Shown one piece after another: positions 48,512-54,417 of a DNA stretch of 54,417 nucleotides. The DNA is from Elusimicrobiaceae bacterium. GTDB lineage: Bacteria > Elusimicrobiota > Elusimicrobia > Elusimicrobiales > Elusimicrobiaceae. Position numbers and translations under genes: made by a program. Each line of letters starts with the position of its first letter. Within the stretch, counting starts at the first letter, position 1. Under the pieces are notes generated by a model, which saw only the letters and a program-made list of their open reading frames with translations, made no database searches and was not told where the DNA came from. Location of the stretch: positions 1-54,417 of the forward strand of contig JAQVSV010000007.1 in the NCBI GenBank assembly GCA_028700325.1. Direction: 5' to 3'.

Positions 48512-48829
48512 TTACCGGGGGGCTGTTGCGGCCGGACTGTCCAGCCGTCCGCCGGCGGCGCGCCGCACGCTGCCGCCGTTATTGATGCGCTGGCGGCAAA
48601 CACCCGCCGCTGCTTCCGGCAGGAAGCAGCGGCAGCGGCAGCGCAGGCATTGCGCGCCAAGGCAGGTTTTTCGCTGCGCGGTTTCCGTGACGGCGATCCT
48701 GCTCGCCGGGCGCAGCAGCCCCGCGCGCGAAAAAGCGAACAGCGCGGCCAGCATGATGATCGCCGTTAGCGGTACGAACGCCGCCAGCCGGGCCGCGCCG
48801 CCAGCCCCGCGCGCGGGAGCGGAAGTCAC
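48512..48829 (-). CDS. Small Cys-rich membrane protein (tentative)
   Basis: A 105-residue frame filling exactly the gap between the LOG gene and the Memo-AMMECR1 gene. Its GTG overlaps the upstream stop by four bases (GTGA), and its TAA lies 6 bases before the next ATG. It has one hydrophobic segment (about 16-36) and then a cluster of cysteines at 56, 61, 64, 66, 68 and 78. Tight packing and the neighbouring redox genes favour a real gene. Against it, there is no ribosome site, and the CRCRC part comes from a GCAGCG-type repeat and an 11-bp hairpin (48607-48632). I do not recognise a family. Confidence 0.4.
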   Translation of the reverse strand: MTSAPARGAGGAARLAAFVPLTAIIMLAALFAFSRAGLLRPASRIAVTETAQRKTCLGAQCLRCRCRCFLPEAAAGVCRQRINNGGSVRRAAGGRLDSPAATAPR

Positions 48830-49707
48830 AGATCGTGATGTTCGGCGATTATGTTCCACGCTTCCTTGCCCGTTTCCGCAAACCGGAACAGATTGACGTC
48901 TTCGGCGTTGATAACGCCGTAGTCAACCAGTTTCTTGAAATTGATCACATCGGTCCAGTATTTCTTTCCGACCAGAATGATCGGGAACCGGCGTTTCTTT
49001 TCGGTCTGTACCAGTGTCATCGCCTCGAACAGTTCGTCAAACGTGCCGAACCCGCCGGGGAATACCACCAGCGCTTTTGACCGCATCATGAAATGCATCT
49101 TGCGGATCGCGAAATAATGGAACCGGAACGCGAAATCCGGCGACACATAAGGGTTCGGGCCCTGCTCGTGCGGCAGTGTTATGTTAAGCCCGATGCTCTT
49201 GACGCCCGCTTCGTAGGATCCGCGGTTGGCGGCTTCCATTATGCCGGGCCCGCCGCCGGTAACTATCATGAATTTGCCTTTGGTGTTCTGAGCCACCAGA
49301 TGACCGAACTCGCGCGCAACCTCATAATATTTCGCCATCTTCAGCAGGTTTTTCGCGCCCAGCAGCTTGTTGCAGAGAATTTTATTGTCCGGCTGAAGCT
49401 GGCAGGCTTTTGTCAGTTCGCGAATCCGGGCAAGAGCGGTTTCCTTCGAGCAGATGCGCGCGCTGCCGAACACTACGATGGTGGAATCCACTCCGTATTC
49501 CGAAAGCGTCATTTCGGGCTTGAGCAGTTCCAGCTGAAAACGCATGGGGCGCAGTTCTTCCATGCTCATGAAGTCCTGGTCGTGGTACGCTTTGCGGTAT
49601 GACGGAGCGGCATGCAGCGCGGCCACCATTTTCTCCTTGTCTATATGTTTTTCCGGCTGAAACACCCGGCTTTTCCTGAGCTGGTTTTTCACTTTTTTTG
49701 AAAGCAT
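48826..49707 (-). CDS. LOG-family Rossmann-fold protein (TIGR00730-like)
   Basis: A 293-residue protein of the lysine-decarboxylase-like/LOG family. The defining motifs are 'VTGGGPGIMEAANRGSYEAG' and 'VFPGGFGTFDELFEAMTL' (PGGxGTxxE), with Arg/Lys contacts in 'FAIRKMHFMMRS'. Many members are nucleoside 5'-monophosphate phosphoribohydrolases; this longer form (family minimum about 180) has an extra N-terminal helical region of about 70 residues. Its start overlaps the end of dxs by 19 bases. Role in this operon unknown. Confidence 0.88.
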   Translation of the reverse strand: MLSKKVKNQLRKSRVFQPEKHIDKEKMVAALHAAPSYRKAYHDQDFMSMEELRPMRFQLELLKPEMTLSEYGVDSTIVVFGSARICSKETALARIRELTKACQLQPDNKILCNKLLGAKNLLKMAKYYEVAREFGHLVAQNTKGKFMIVTGGGPGIMEAANRGSYEAGVKSIGLNITLPHEQGPNPYVSPDFAFRFHYFAIRKMHFMMRSKALVVFPGGFGTFDELFEAMTLVQTEKKRRFPIILVGKKYWTDVINFKKLVDYGVINAEDVNLFRFAETGKEAWNIIAEHHDL

Positions 49708-51614
49708 TTCGATTTCTCCTTTGCTGAAGTGCGTGTATGGGCGGTGTGCCCGTTTTTCAAAAACTTTTCCGTGGCGGCGGCTATCCCCTGGTCATCCAGC
49801 CCGAGCAGGCTGTATAACTGGGCGGGTTTGCCCTGTGTCACATACTCATCGCCGATACCAAGCATTTTGAGCCGGAAGTCCCTGCCCGCCGCCGTCAGAT
49901 ATTCGGCGACGGAGGAGCCGAACCCGCCGGCCAGCACGTTATCCTCCACGGTGACCACAAAGCTGCTGTCCGTCAGGGCTTCCTCTATTATCGCGGTGTC
50001 GAGCGGTTTGATGAAGCGGATGTTTATGACTCCGCAGTCCAGCCCTTTGCCGGCCAGGCTTTCCGCCGCGCGCAGTGCCGGACAGACCCTGTTCCCGGCG
50101 GCGATTATCGTGCAGTCCCTGCCCCGGCGCAGCCATTCGCCTTTCCCGAACGGCAGATCTTTCAGGTCGGAATCGAGCGCGACGCCCTCGCCTGCGCCGC
50201 GCGGATAGCGGACCGTTACCGGTTTGCCGCAGTCCACGGCGGTTTTCAGCGCATGCTGAAGCTCGTTCTCGTCTTTCGGCGCGATGATGCTCATGCCGGG
50301 AATGTTCCGGAGAAAACTGTAGTCGAATACGCCGTGATGCGTCGGCCCGTCCTCGCCCACAACGCCCGCCCGGTCGAGCGCAAGCACCACCGGCAGATCC
50401 TGCAGGCAGACATCGTGCATCGCCTGATCGTAAGCGCGCTGCATGAACGACGAGTATAACGCCACCACCGGTTTCGCCCCGTCGGCTGCCAGGCCGGCCG
50501 CGAACGTCACCGCGTGTTCCTCGGCTATTCCCACGTCGTAGTAACGGCCGGGATATCTGTCGCGGAACGCATCGAGCCCGGTGCCTTCGGGCATGGCGGC
50601 GGTTATCGCGGTCAGTTTTTCATCGGCGGCGGCAAGTTTTAGCATGGTGTTTGAAAATACCTTGGTGTAGGAGGGCGCGCTCCTGGCTTCGCTTTTATTC
50701 TGCACCCCGGCCTCCTTGTCGAAAATGCCGACTCCGTGATAGGCGATCGGTTTTTCCTCGGCCGGTTGGTAGCCTTTGCCTTTCTGCGTGACCACATGCA
50801 GAATTACCGGCCCTTTTATGTTTTTCACCGTTCTCAGGGTTTCGATAAGCTGGTTTACGTTATGGCCGTCCACCGGGCCGTAATAGGTGAAGCCCATTTC
50901 TTCAAACAGCATGCCCGGAAACAGCATGACGCGCGCGCGCCGCGCCACTTTCACGAGCCCGTCGCCGAAAGTTTCAAATTTCCGTTTGAGAAAATCCTCC
51001 ATCCGCTGCTCGACTTTCTGCACGCTTTCCTTGGTCAGCAGTTTGGTGAGAAAAGTGCCCAGCGAGCCCACGCGGTTGGAAATGAACATCTGGTTATCGT
51101 TTACCAGAACCAGGATGTCCTTGCCGAGCTGGCCGGCGTTCTGCAGGGCCTCGTAAGCCATGCCGCCCGTCATGCACCCGTCCGACACGATCGCCACCAC
51201 CTTGTTCGTTCCGCCGCGCTGGTCGCGCGCGGCCGCCATGCCCAGTGCCGCCGACAGCGCGGTGGAGGCGTGGCCCGCGCCGAAAGAGTCGCATTCGCTC
51301 TCGTGGCGTTTTAAAAAGCCCGACAGCCCGCCCAGCTGGCGTATGGTGCCGAATTTTTCGTACCGCCCGGTCAGCAGTTTGTGCGTGTAGGCCTGATGGC
51401 CGGTGTCAAACACCAGTTTGTCGGCCGGAGTGTCGAATACATAATGGAGAGCCGTGATGATTTCCACGGTGCCCAGGCTGGAACCGAGGTGCCCGCCAGT
51501 GTGGCTTATGGTGGAAACAATCGTTTCACGGATCTCACCGCACAGCTCCGGCAATAACTCCTGCCGAAGGTGGCGGACGTCCTGCGGTGTGCTTATTCGC
51601 GGTAATATTTTCAT
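49689..51614 (-). CDS. dxs: 1-deoxy-D-xylulose-5-phosphate synthase
   Basis: A 641-residue TPP enzyme condensing pyruvate and glyceraldehyde-3-phosphate, the entry step of the MEP isoprenoid pathway. It has 'ISHTGGHLGSSLGTVE', the TPP/Mg region 'VSDGCMTGGMAYEALQNAGQ', 'LVNDNQMFISNRVG', 'YYGPVDGHNV', the catalytic Glu strand 'YDVGIAEEHAVTFAAGLA' and 'DRAGVVGEDGPTHHGVFD'. Length equals the family. The Gly of the usual GDG cofactor motif is Ser144 here (SDG); Asp145, the metal ligand, is kept. AAGGAAAA precedes the ATG. It directly follows ispA, so two steps of the same pathway are co-transcribed. Confidence 0.95.
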   Translation of the reverse strand: MKILPRISTPQDVRHLRQELLPELCGEIRETIVSTISHTGGHLGSSLGTVEIITALHYVFDTPADKLVFDTGHQAYTHKLLTGRYEKFGTIRQLGGLSGFLKRHESECDSFGAGHASTALSAALGMAAARDQRGGTNKVVAIVSDGCMTGGMAYEALQNAGQLGKDILVLVNDNQMFISNRVGSLGTFLTKLLTKESVQKVEQRMEDFLKRKFETFGDGLVKVARRARVMLFPGMLFEEMGFTYYGPVDGHNVNQLIETLRTVKNIKGPVILHVVTQKGKGYQPAEEKPIAYHGVGIFDKEAGVQNKSEARSAPSYTKVFSNTMLKLAAADEKLTAITAAMPEGTGLDAFRDRYPGRYYDVGIAEEHAVTFAAGLAADGAKPVVALYSSFMQRAYDQAMHDVCLQDLPVVLALDRAGVVGEDGPTHHGVFDYSFLRNIPGMSIIAPKDENELQHALKTAVDCGKPVTVRYPRGAGEGVALDSDLKDLPFGKGEWLRRGRDCTIIAAGNRVCPALRAAESLAGKGLDCGVINIRFIKPLDTAIIEEALTDSSFVVTVEDNVLAGGFGSSVAEYLTAAGRDFRLKMLGIGDEYVTQGKPAQLYSLLGLDDQGIAAATEKFLKNGHTAHTRTSAKEKSKCFQKK

Positions 51615-51634
51615 CTGGTCGTTTTCCTTTCCGC

Positions 51635-52639
51635 CTAATGCGTTCGGCCGAGCATGAACTCGGCCAGCGCGTAAAGCGGAGCCAGTTTCCTGCGGTCAGC
51701 TCCGCGTATGCCGTTAAGCGCGGCGGCGGCTTTGCTGGTTTGGCGGCGCGCGTGTGAGCGTGCCGCGTCAAGGCCGTAAAGGGTTACATAGGTCAGCTTG
51801 CCGTTGGCGGCGTCGCTGCCGAGTTTGCCGAGTTTCTTCTTGTCGGCGGTTACGTCTAAAATATCGTCGGTTATCTGGAAGGCAAGGCCCGCGCTGTCGC
51901 CATAAGCGCGCATCCGGGCCAGATCGCCCGCGCCCGCGCCGCCGAGCGTGGCGCCCATTTCAACGGCGCAGCGCAGCAGCGCGCCGGTTTTATGCAGGTG
52001 AATGTAGCGGAGAATATCCGCCTTGCCGGGAGTTTTCCGTCCGGGCGGAAGCGTGAAATAGGAAATGCCTTTCTTCACGCCCGTTTTCACCGCGCAACTG
52101 CGGCGCGTGTCGCCGTTAAGCAGGCCCTCGGCGAAAATATCCGACGATTGTCCGCCCACCATGCCGCTCGCGCCCGCCGCTCGCGCCAGAAGCGCCAGCG
52201 CTTTGAGAGTGCGCGCCGGCCCGACGGAGGACTTCCCGGCGCAGGCCGCGCAGGTTTCAAAAGCGAGCGTGAGCAGCGCGTCGCCCGCCAGAATGGCGGT
52301 CGCTTCTCCGAAAACGGTATGGCTGGTCGGTTTGCCCCGGCGGAGCGTGTCGTTGTCGAGAGCGGGCAGATCGTCGTGTATGAGCGAATAGGTATGCACC
52401 ATTTCGATGGCGCAGGCGGCCGGCTCGGCGTCGGACGCCTTGAGCCCGAACGCTTCCGCAGCGGCCAGCACCAGCGCGGGGCGCAGCCGTTTGCCGCCGG
52501 CGGATAATGAATAGTTCATGGCGTCAAGCAGCGCTGCCGGGGTGTCCGGCACGGAAAGGATGCGCCGCGCCAGCCGTTTCTCGATATAGGAGGCTTTGCC
52601 GGACAGGTATTTCTCAAGATTGCAGGTTTGCGTCATCAT
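51635..52639 (-). CDS. ispA: Polyprenyl (geranyl/farnesyl) diphosphate synthase
   Basis: A 334-residue all-helical prenyltransferase of the IspA type. The first Asp-rich motif is 'HDDLPALDNDTLRRGKP' (Asp89, Asp90) and the second 'QITDDILD' (Asp258, Asp259). 'GGKRLRPAL' binds diphosphate. It is about 30 residues longer than usual. The extra part lies at about 171-206, between 'GGQSSDIF' and 'LHKTGALLR', and is basic and Pro-rich. Two ATGs stand side by side at the start. The gene is 12 bases after the PorV-like gene and 20 before dxs. Confidence 0.93.
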   Translation of the reverse strand: MMTQTCNLEKYLSGKASYIEKRLARRILSVPDTPAALLDAMNYSLSAGGKRLRPALVLAAAEAFGLKASDAEPAACAIEMVHTYSLIHDDLPALDNDTLRRGKPTSHTVFGEATAILAGDALLTLAFETCAACAGKSSVGPARTLKALALLARAAGASGMVGGQSSDIFAEGLLNGDTRRSCAVKTGVKKGISYFTLPPGRKTPGKADILRYIHLHKTGALLRCAVEMGATLGGAGAGDLARMRAYGDSAGLAFQITDDILDVTADKKKLGKLGSDAANGKLTYVTLYGLDAARSHARRQTSKAAAALNGIRGADRRKLAPLYALAEFMLGRTH

Positions 52640-52651
52640 TTTTCGCCGCCG

Positions 52652-53716
52652 TTAAGGAAACAGTATCTGGAACCCCAGTCTGTGCGAGGCTCCGAACGCG
52701 CCCTGATGGATATAGGCGTAGTCAAGCCTTATGCCGCGGAAGAAATAACCTTCCTCGGTGAAGCGGTCAAGGCAGAGGCCCGCGCCGAACGTCAGCCCGT
52801 TGCCTGTATCCTGGCCGGTGCGGTAGCCGGCCCGGAGCTGGAACATCTGCCGGATATTGCTTTCAAGCCCGAAATTGAAATACAGATCGCGGTCACTTTC
52901 TTTTACCGCGTCGCCCAGCGCCTTGAGGATCAGGACACGTTTGCGTGCCAGAAAATCCGTCGCGATTCCGAACCGGTAAGTGAGCGGAAGACTGTATGTT
53001 TCAGTGTCGAAATTCTGTTTGCCGCCGATATTCTGGAGAGCCGCACCCAGCTGGACATGCGAAGCCGGCACGAAAATCACGCCCAGATCTGCGGCCATGG
53101 AGGAGGAGGACGCGTCGTCGAGCCGTTCTTTTATGTATCTGATCGTGGCGCCGTAAGCTATCCTGAAAGTCTGGGGCCGGTAACGCTCGATATCCGGCAG
53201 TTTGCTCCAGTCAGGCACCAGCAGCATCCGGTCATGGGTATTCTTGTCCTCGTGAAAATAAGGATAGGAGTTGGCGTAATTGAGCGCGAACAGCATGTGC
53301 GACGAACTGGTCTGGCCTATGCGCGAGCCGTGTTCGTCATACGCGTCAAAATCGTCGCTCGAAAGCGTGCTGAAAGCCGCTCCGATCCTGCCCCATTCGA
53401 AAGGCATCGCGCCGGCGAAATATTCCTGTTTGAGGCCCTCGATATATTCATTGTGCGAAAAAGATATGGAATTGTAATTGACCAGCCCGATGCCTGCGGG
53501 GTTGTACAGAATGCTGTCCACCGTGCCCGCGCCCGTATATGCGCTGCCGAGCGCGGCGGGAATGGCCGCCGTGGGGATTTTTAAAAAGTTGCCGGCTGTA
53601 GTGCCTGCTCCGCCTGCCACCGCGGGGCCGGCAAACAGGTTTGCCGCCATGAATATGGCGGCTGAGCGGGCCAATCTGGCGCGGACATTCTTTCGCATAT
53701 TATACAATGATAGCAT
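52652..53716 (-). CDS. PorV/UPF0164-family outer-membrane protein
   Basis: About 354 residues with a signal peptide ('AAIFMAANLFAGPAVAGG') and then the family opening 'GTTAGNFLKIPTAAIPAALG' and 'AGTVDSILYNPAGIGLVNY', which marks PorV/PorQ/UPF0164 proteins. Many amphipathic strands follow ('RIAYGATIRYIKERL', 'FNFGLESNIRQMFQLRAGYR'), and the C-terminus ends in Phe-Pro ('LGFQILFP'), as in outer-membrane barrels. I start at ATG 53716, which has AGGG five bases upstream; ATG 53698 has no ribosome site but is also possible. It is the first of seven closely spaced genes, and it is divergent from a FlgD-like exported protein. Confidence 0.8.
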   Translation of the reverse strand: MLSLYNMRKNVRARLARSAAIFMAANLFAGPAVAGGAGTTAGNFLKIPTAAIPAALGSAYTGAGTVDSILYNPAGIGLVNYNSISFSHNEYIEGLKQEYFAGAMPFEWGRIGAAFSTLSSDDFDAYDEHGSRIGQTSSSHMLFALNYANSYPYFHEDKNTHDRMLLVPDWSKLPDIERYRPQTFRIAYGATIRYIKERLDDASSSSMAADLGVIFVPASHVQLGAALQNIGGKQNFDTETYSLPLTYRFGIATDFLARKRVLILKALGDAVKESDRDLYFNFGLESNIRQMFQLRAGYRTGQDTGNGLTFGAGLCLDRFTEEGYFFRGIRLDYAYIHQGAFGASHRLGFQILFP

Positions 53717-53754
53717 AATATCCCTAATCAAATATATCCACGCGCGCAATGCAG

Positions 53755-53784
53755 TTGACTTTCCATATTCTATCTATATATAAT
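53755..53784 (+). promoter_or_regulatory. Near-consensus promoter giving a leaderless mRNA
   Basis: TTGACT (53755-53760), an 18-base spacer, then a perfect TATAAT (53779-53784), followed by six bases and ATG 53791. There is no Shine-Dalgarno. Transcription should begin at the A of the ATG. Confidence 0.7.
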
Positions 53785-53790
53785 GCAATT

Positions 53791-54300
53791 ATGTCTAAGT
53801 ATGCCTTCACTCTGGCATGGCTGTGCGCGGGGCTGTTGTGCGCGGAGCCGGTTTATGCCGATATGGCGGGTACCAAATACTCCGTGAGCATGTTGAATTC
53901 CAATGCCGGCGGGGGCGGCGTGCTGTATACCGACTCAAGCGGCCGGCTGACTCTTTTGCTGAGCGTGGGGCAACTGGGCGTGCAGTCCGCCGGTGGTGCA
54001 AAATATTCGGTTAATTCCGGCATTATCAATTCGCTGCGCCCGGCTACGGCCACGCTTGATTTCTCATACGCGTATCCCAATCCCTTTAAAAAGCGGCTGG
54101 GGCATACGGTCGTAACCTTCACCAAACTGACCTATGACGCGGTGATAAAAATTTATACGGTTTCCGGCGAGCTGGTGAAAACGATCAGGAAATCAAGCAG
54201 CGTTGACAATATCGCCTGGGATGTCCGCAACGACGACGGGCAGAATGTGGCGAGCGGGCTGTATATTTATCTGATCGAGTCGGGCGGCCTCTTTTCGTGA
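53791..54300 (+). CDS. Exported protein with FlgD-like C-terminal domain
   Basis: A 169-residue protein with a signal peptide ('MSKYAFTLAWLCAGLLC' then AEPVYA), a short Gly/Ser-rich middle part ('YSVSMLNSNAGGGGVLY', 'GGAKYSVNSGIINSLRP') and a FlgD Ig-like domain. That domain reads 'FSYAYPNPFKKRLGHTVVTF', 'YDAVIKIYTVSGELVKTI' and 'DVRNDDGQNVASGLYIYLIE'. Such C-termini are common on exported proteins of Elusimicrobiota and related phyla and may act as sorting or surface-display domains. It stops just after the last complete strand (GGLFS), lacking the usual final 'K-x-G-K-x-x-I-x-R'-like strand, so it may be clipped. The last 117 bases of the window after it hold no gene I can support. Confidence 0.75.
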   Translation: MSKYAFTLAWLCAGLLCAEPVYADMAGTKYSVSMLNSNAGGGGVLYTDSSGRLTLLLSVGQLGVQSAGGAKYSVNSGIINSLRPATATLDFSYAYPNPFKKRLGHTVVTFTKLTYDAVIKIYTVSGELVKTIRKSSSVDNIAWDVRNDDGQNVASGLYIYLIESGGLFS

Positions 54301-54417
54301 ACTTGCACGGCATAAACGGTCTGACGGGTACGATTTTTCCCCTCTTGCACAATTATTTCCTCATTTTCTCAGAACCAGAGATCTGTATGACCAGATACGT
54401 GTTATGGATGCAGACGG

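Noticed and set aside
52628-53584. Open frame of about 318 codons opposite the PorV-like gene
   Set aside because: No start signal or domain, and the minus-strand protein is recognisable throughout.
54387-54417. Possible start of a new gene at the right edge (ATG 54387)
   Set aside because: Only ten codons are visible and no ribosome site precedes it.

Overview
The window is GC-rich DNA packed with protein genes from what looks like a free-living, diderm, anaerobic or microaerophilic bacterium. Diderm features are a TolC-like factor fused to an RND pump, a small outer-membrane beta-barrel, a PorV/UPF0164-type protein and many signal peptides. A FlgD-like C-terminal domain next to a PorV-like protein, the secreted TPR/coiled-coil proteins and the ferredoxin-based carbon metabolism would fit Elusimicrobiota or a related phylum; this placement is inference and weak. 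I see no rRNA, tRNA, CRISPR, phage or insertion sequence.

Layout. 1-2374 (+): end of a sugar or surface-polysaccharide operon (TPP enzyme, FGGY-like kinase, HpcH/HpaI aldolase). 2544-8106 (+): two tandem paralogous exported proteins, then a 1274-residue protein with Gly-rich repeats, TPRs, one membrane span and a kinase fold that lacks its catalytic residues. 8240-11339 (-): trmL and an alpha-glucan phosphorylase. 11853-15426 (-): purine-type NCS2 permease, DUF2148 protein, TPR protein and OB-like exported protein. 15829-18468 (-): korDABC, 2-oxoacid:ferredoxin oxidoreductase. 18619-20256 (-): ABC-F ATPase. 20558-27301 (+): TetR regulator, membrane-fusion lipoprotein, RND pump read in frame into an outer-membrane factor, and a beta-barrel. 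27569-33868 (+): aconitase, isocitrate dehydrogenase and both ATP-citrate lyase subunits. 33968-37213: coiled-coil protein, a metallophosphoesterase fold lacking most metal ligands, PilZ and CYTH proteins. 37226-41256 (-): amino-acid permease with a late frameshift, ROK kinase, PilB/GspE ATPase. 41362-43133 (+): small membrane protein, GNAT, DUF2156. 43197-45751 (-): M14 carboxypeptidase and an alpha/beta hydrolase. 45891-53716 (-): a seven-gene tight run of PorV-like protein, ispA, dxs, LOG-family protein, a small Cys-rich membrane protein, an exported Memo-AMMECR1 fusion and a NapH/NosR-like polyferredoxin. 53791-54300 (+): FlgD-like exported protein.

How genes work together. ATP-citrate lyase, aconitase, isocitrate dehydrogenase and a ferredoxin-dependent 2-oxoacid oxidoreductase are the hallmark set of the reductive TCA cycle, or of a reversible TCA branch. 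The acn-icd-aclBA operon carries a perfect FNR-type box, TTGAT-N4-ATCAA, upstream. Its leader has a strong hairpin sitting exactly between a Shine-Dalgarno sequence and the aconitase start codon. The TetR and efflux genes share a 21-bp operator-like dyad. Two genes have near-consensus promoters placed so that transcription should start on the ATG, suggesting leaderless mRNAs.
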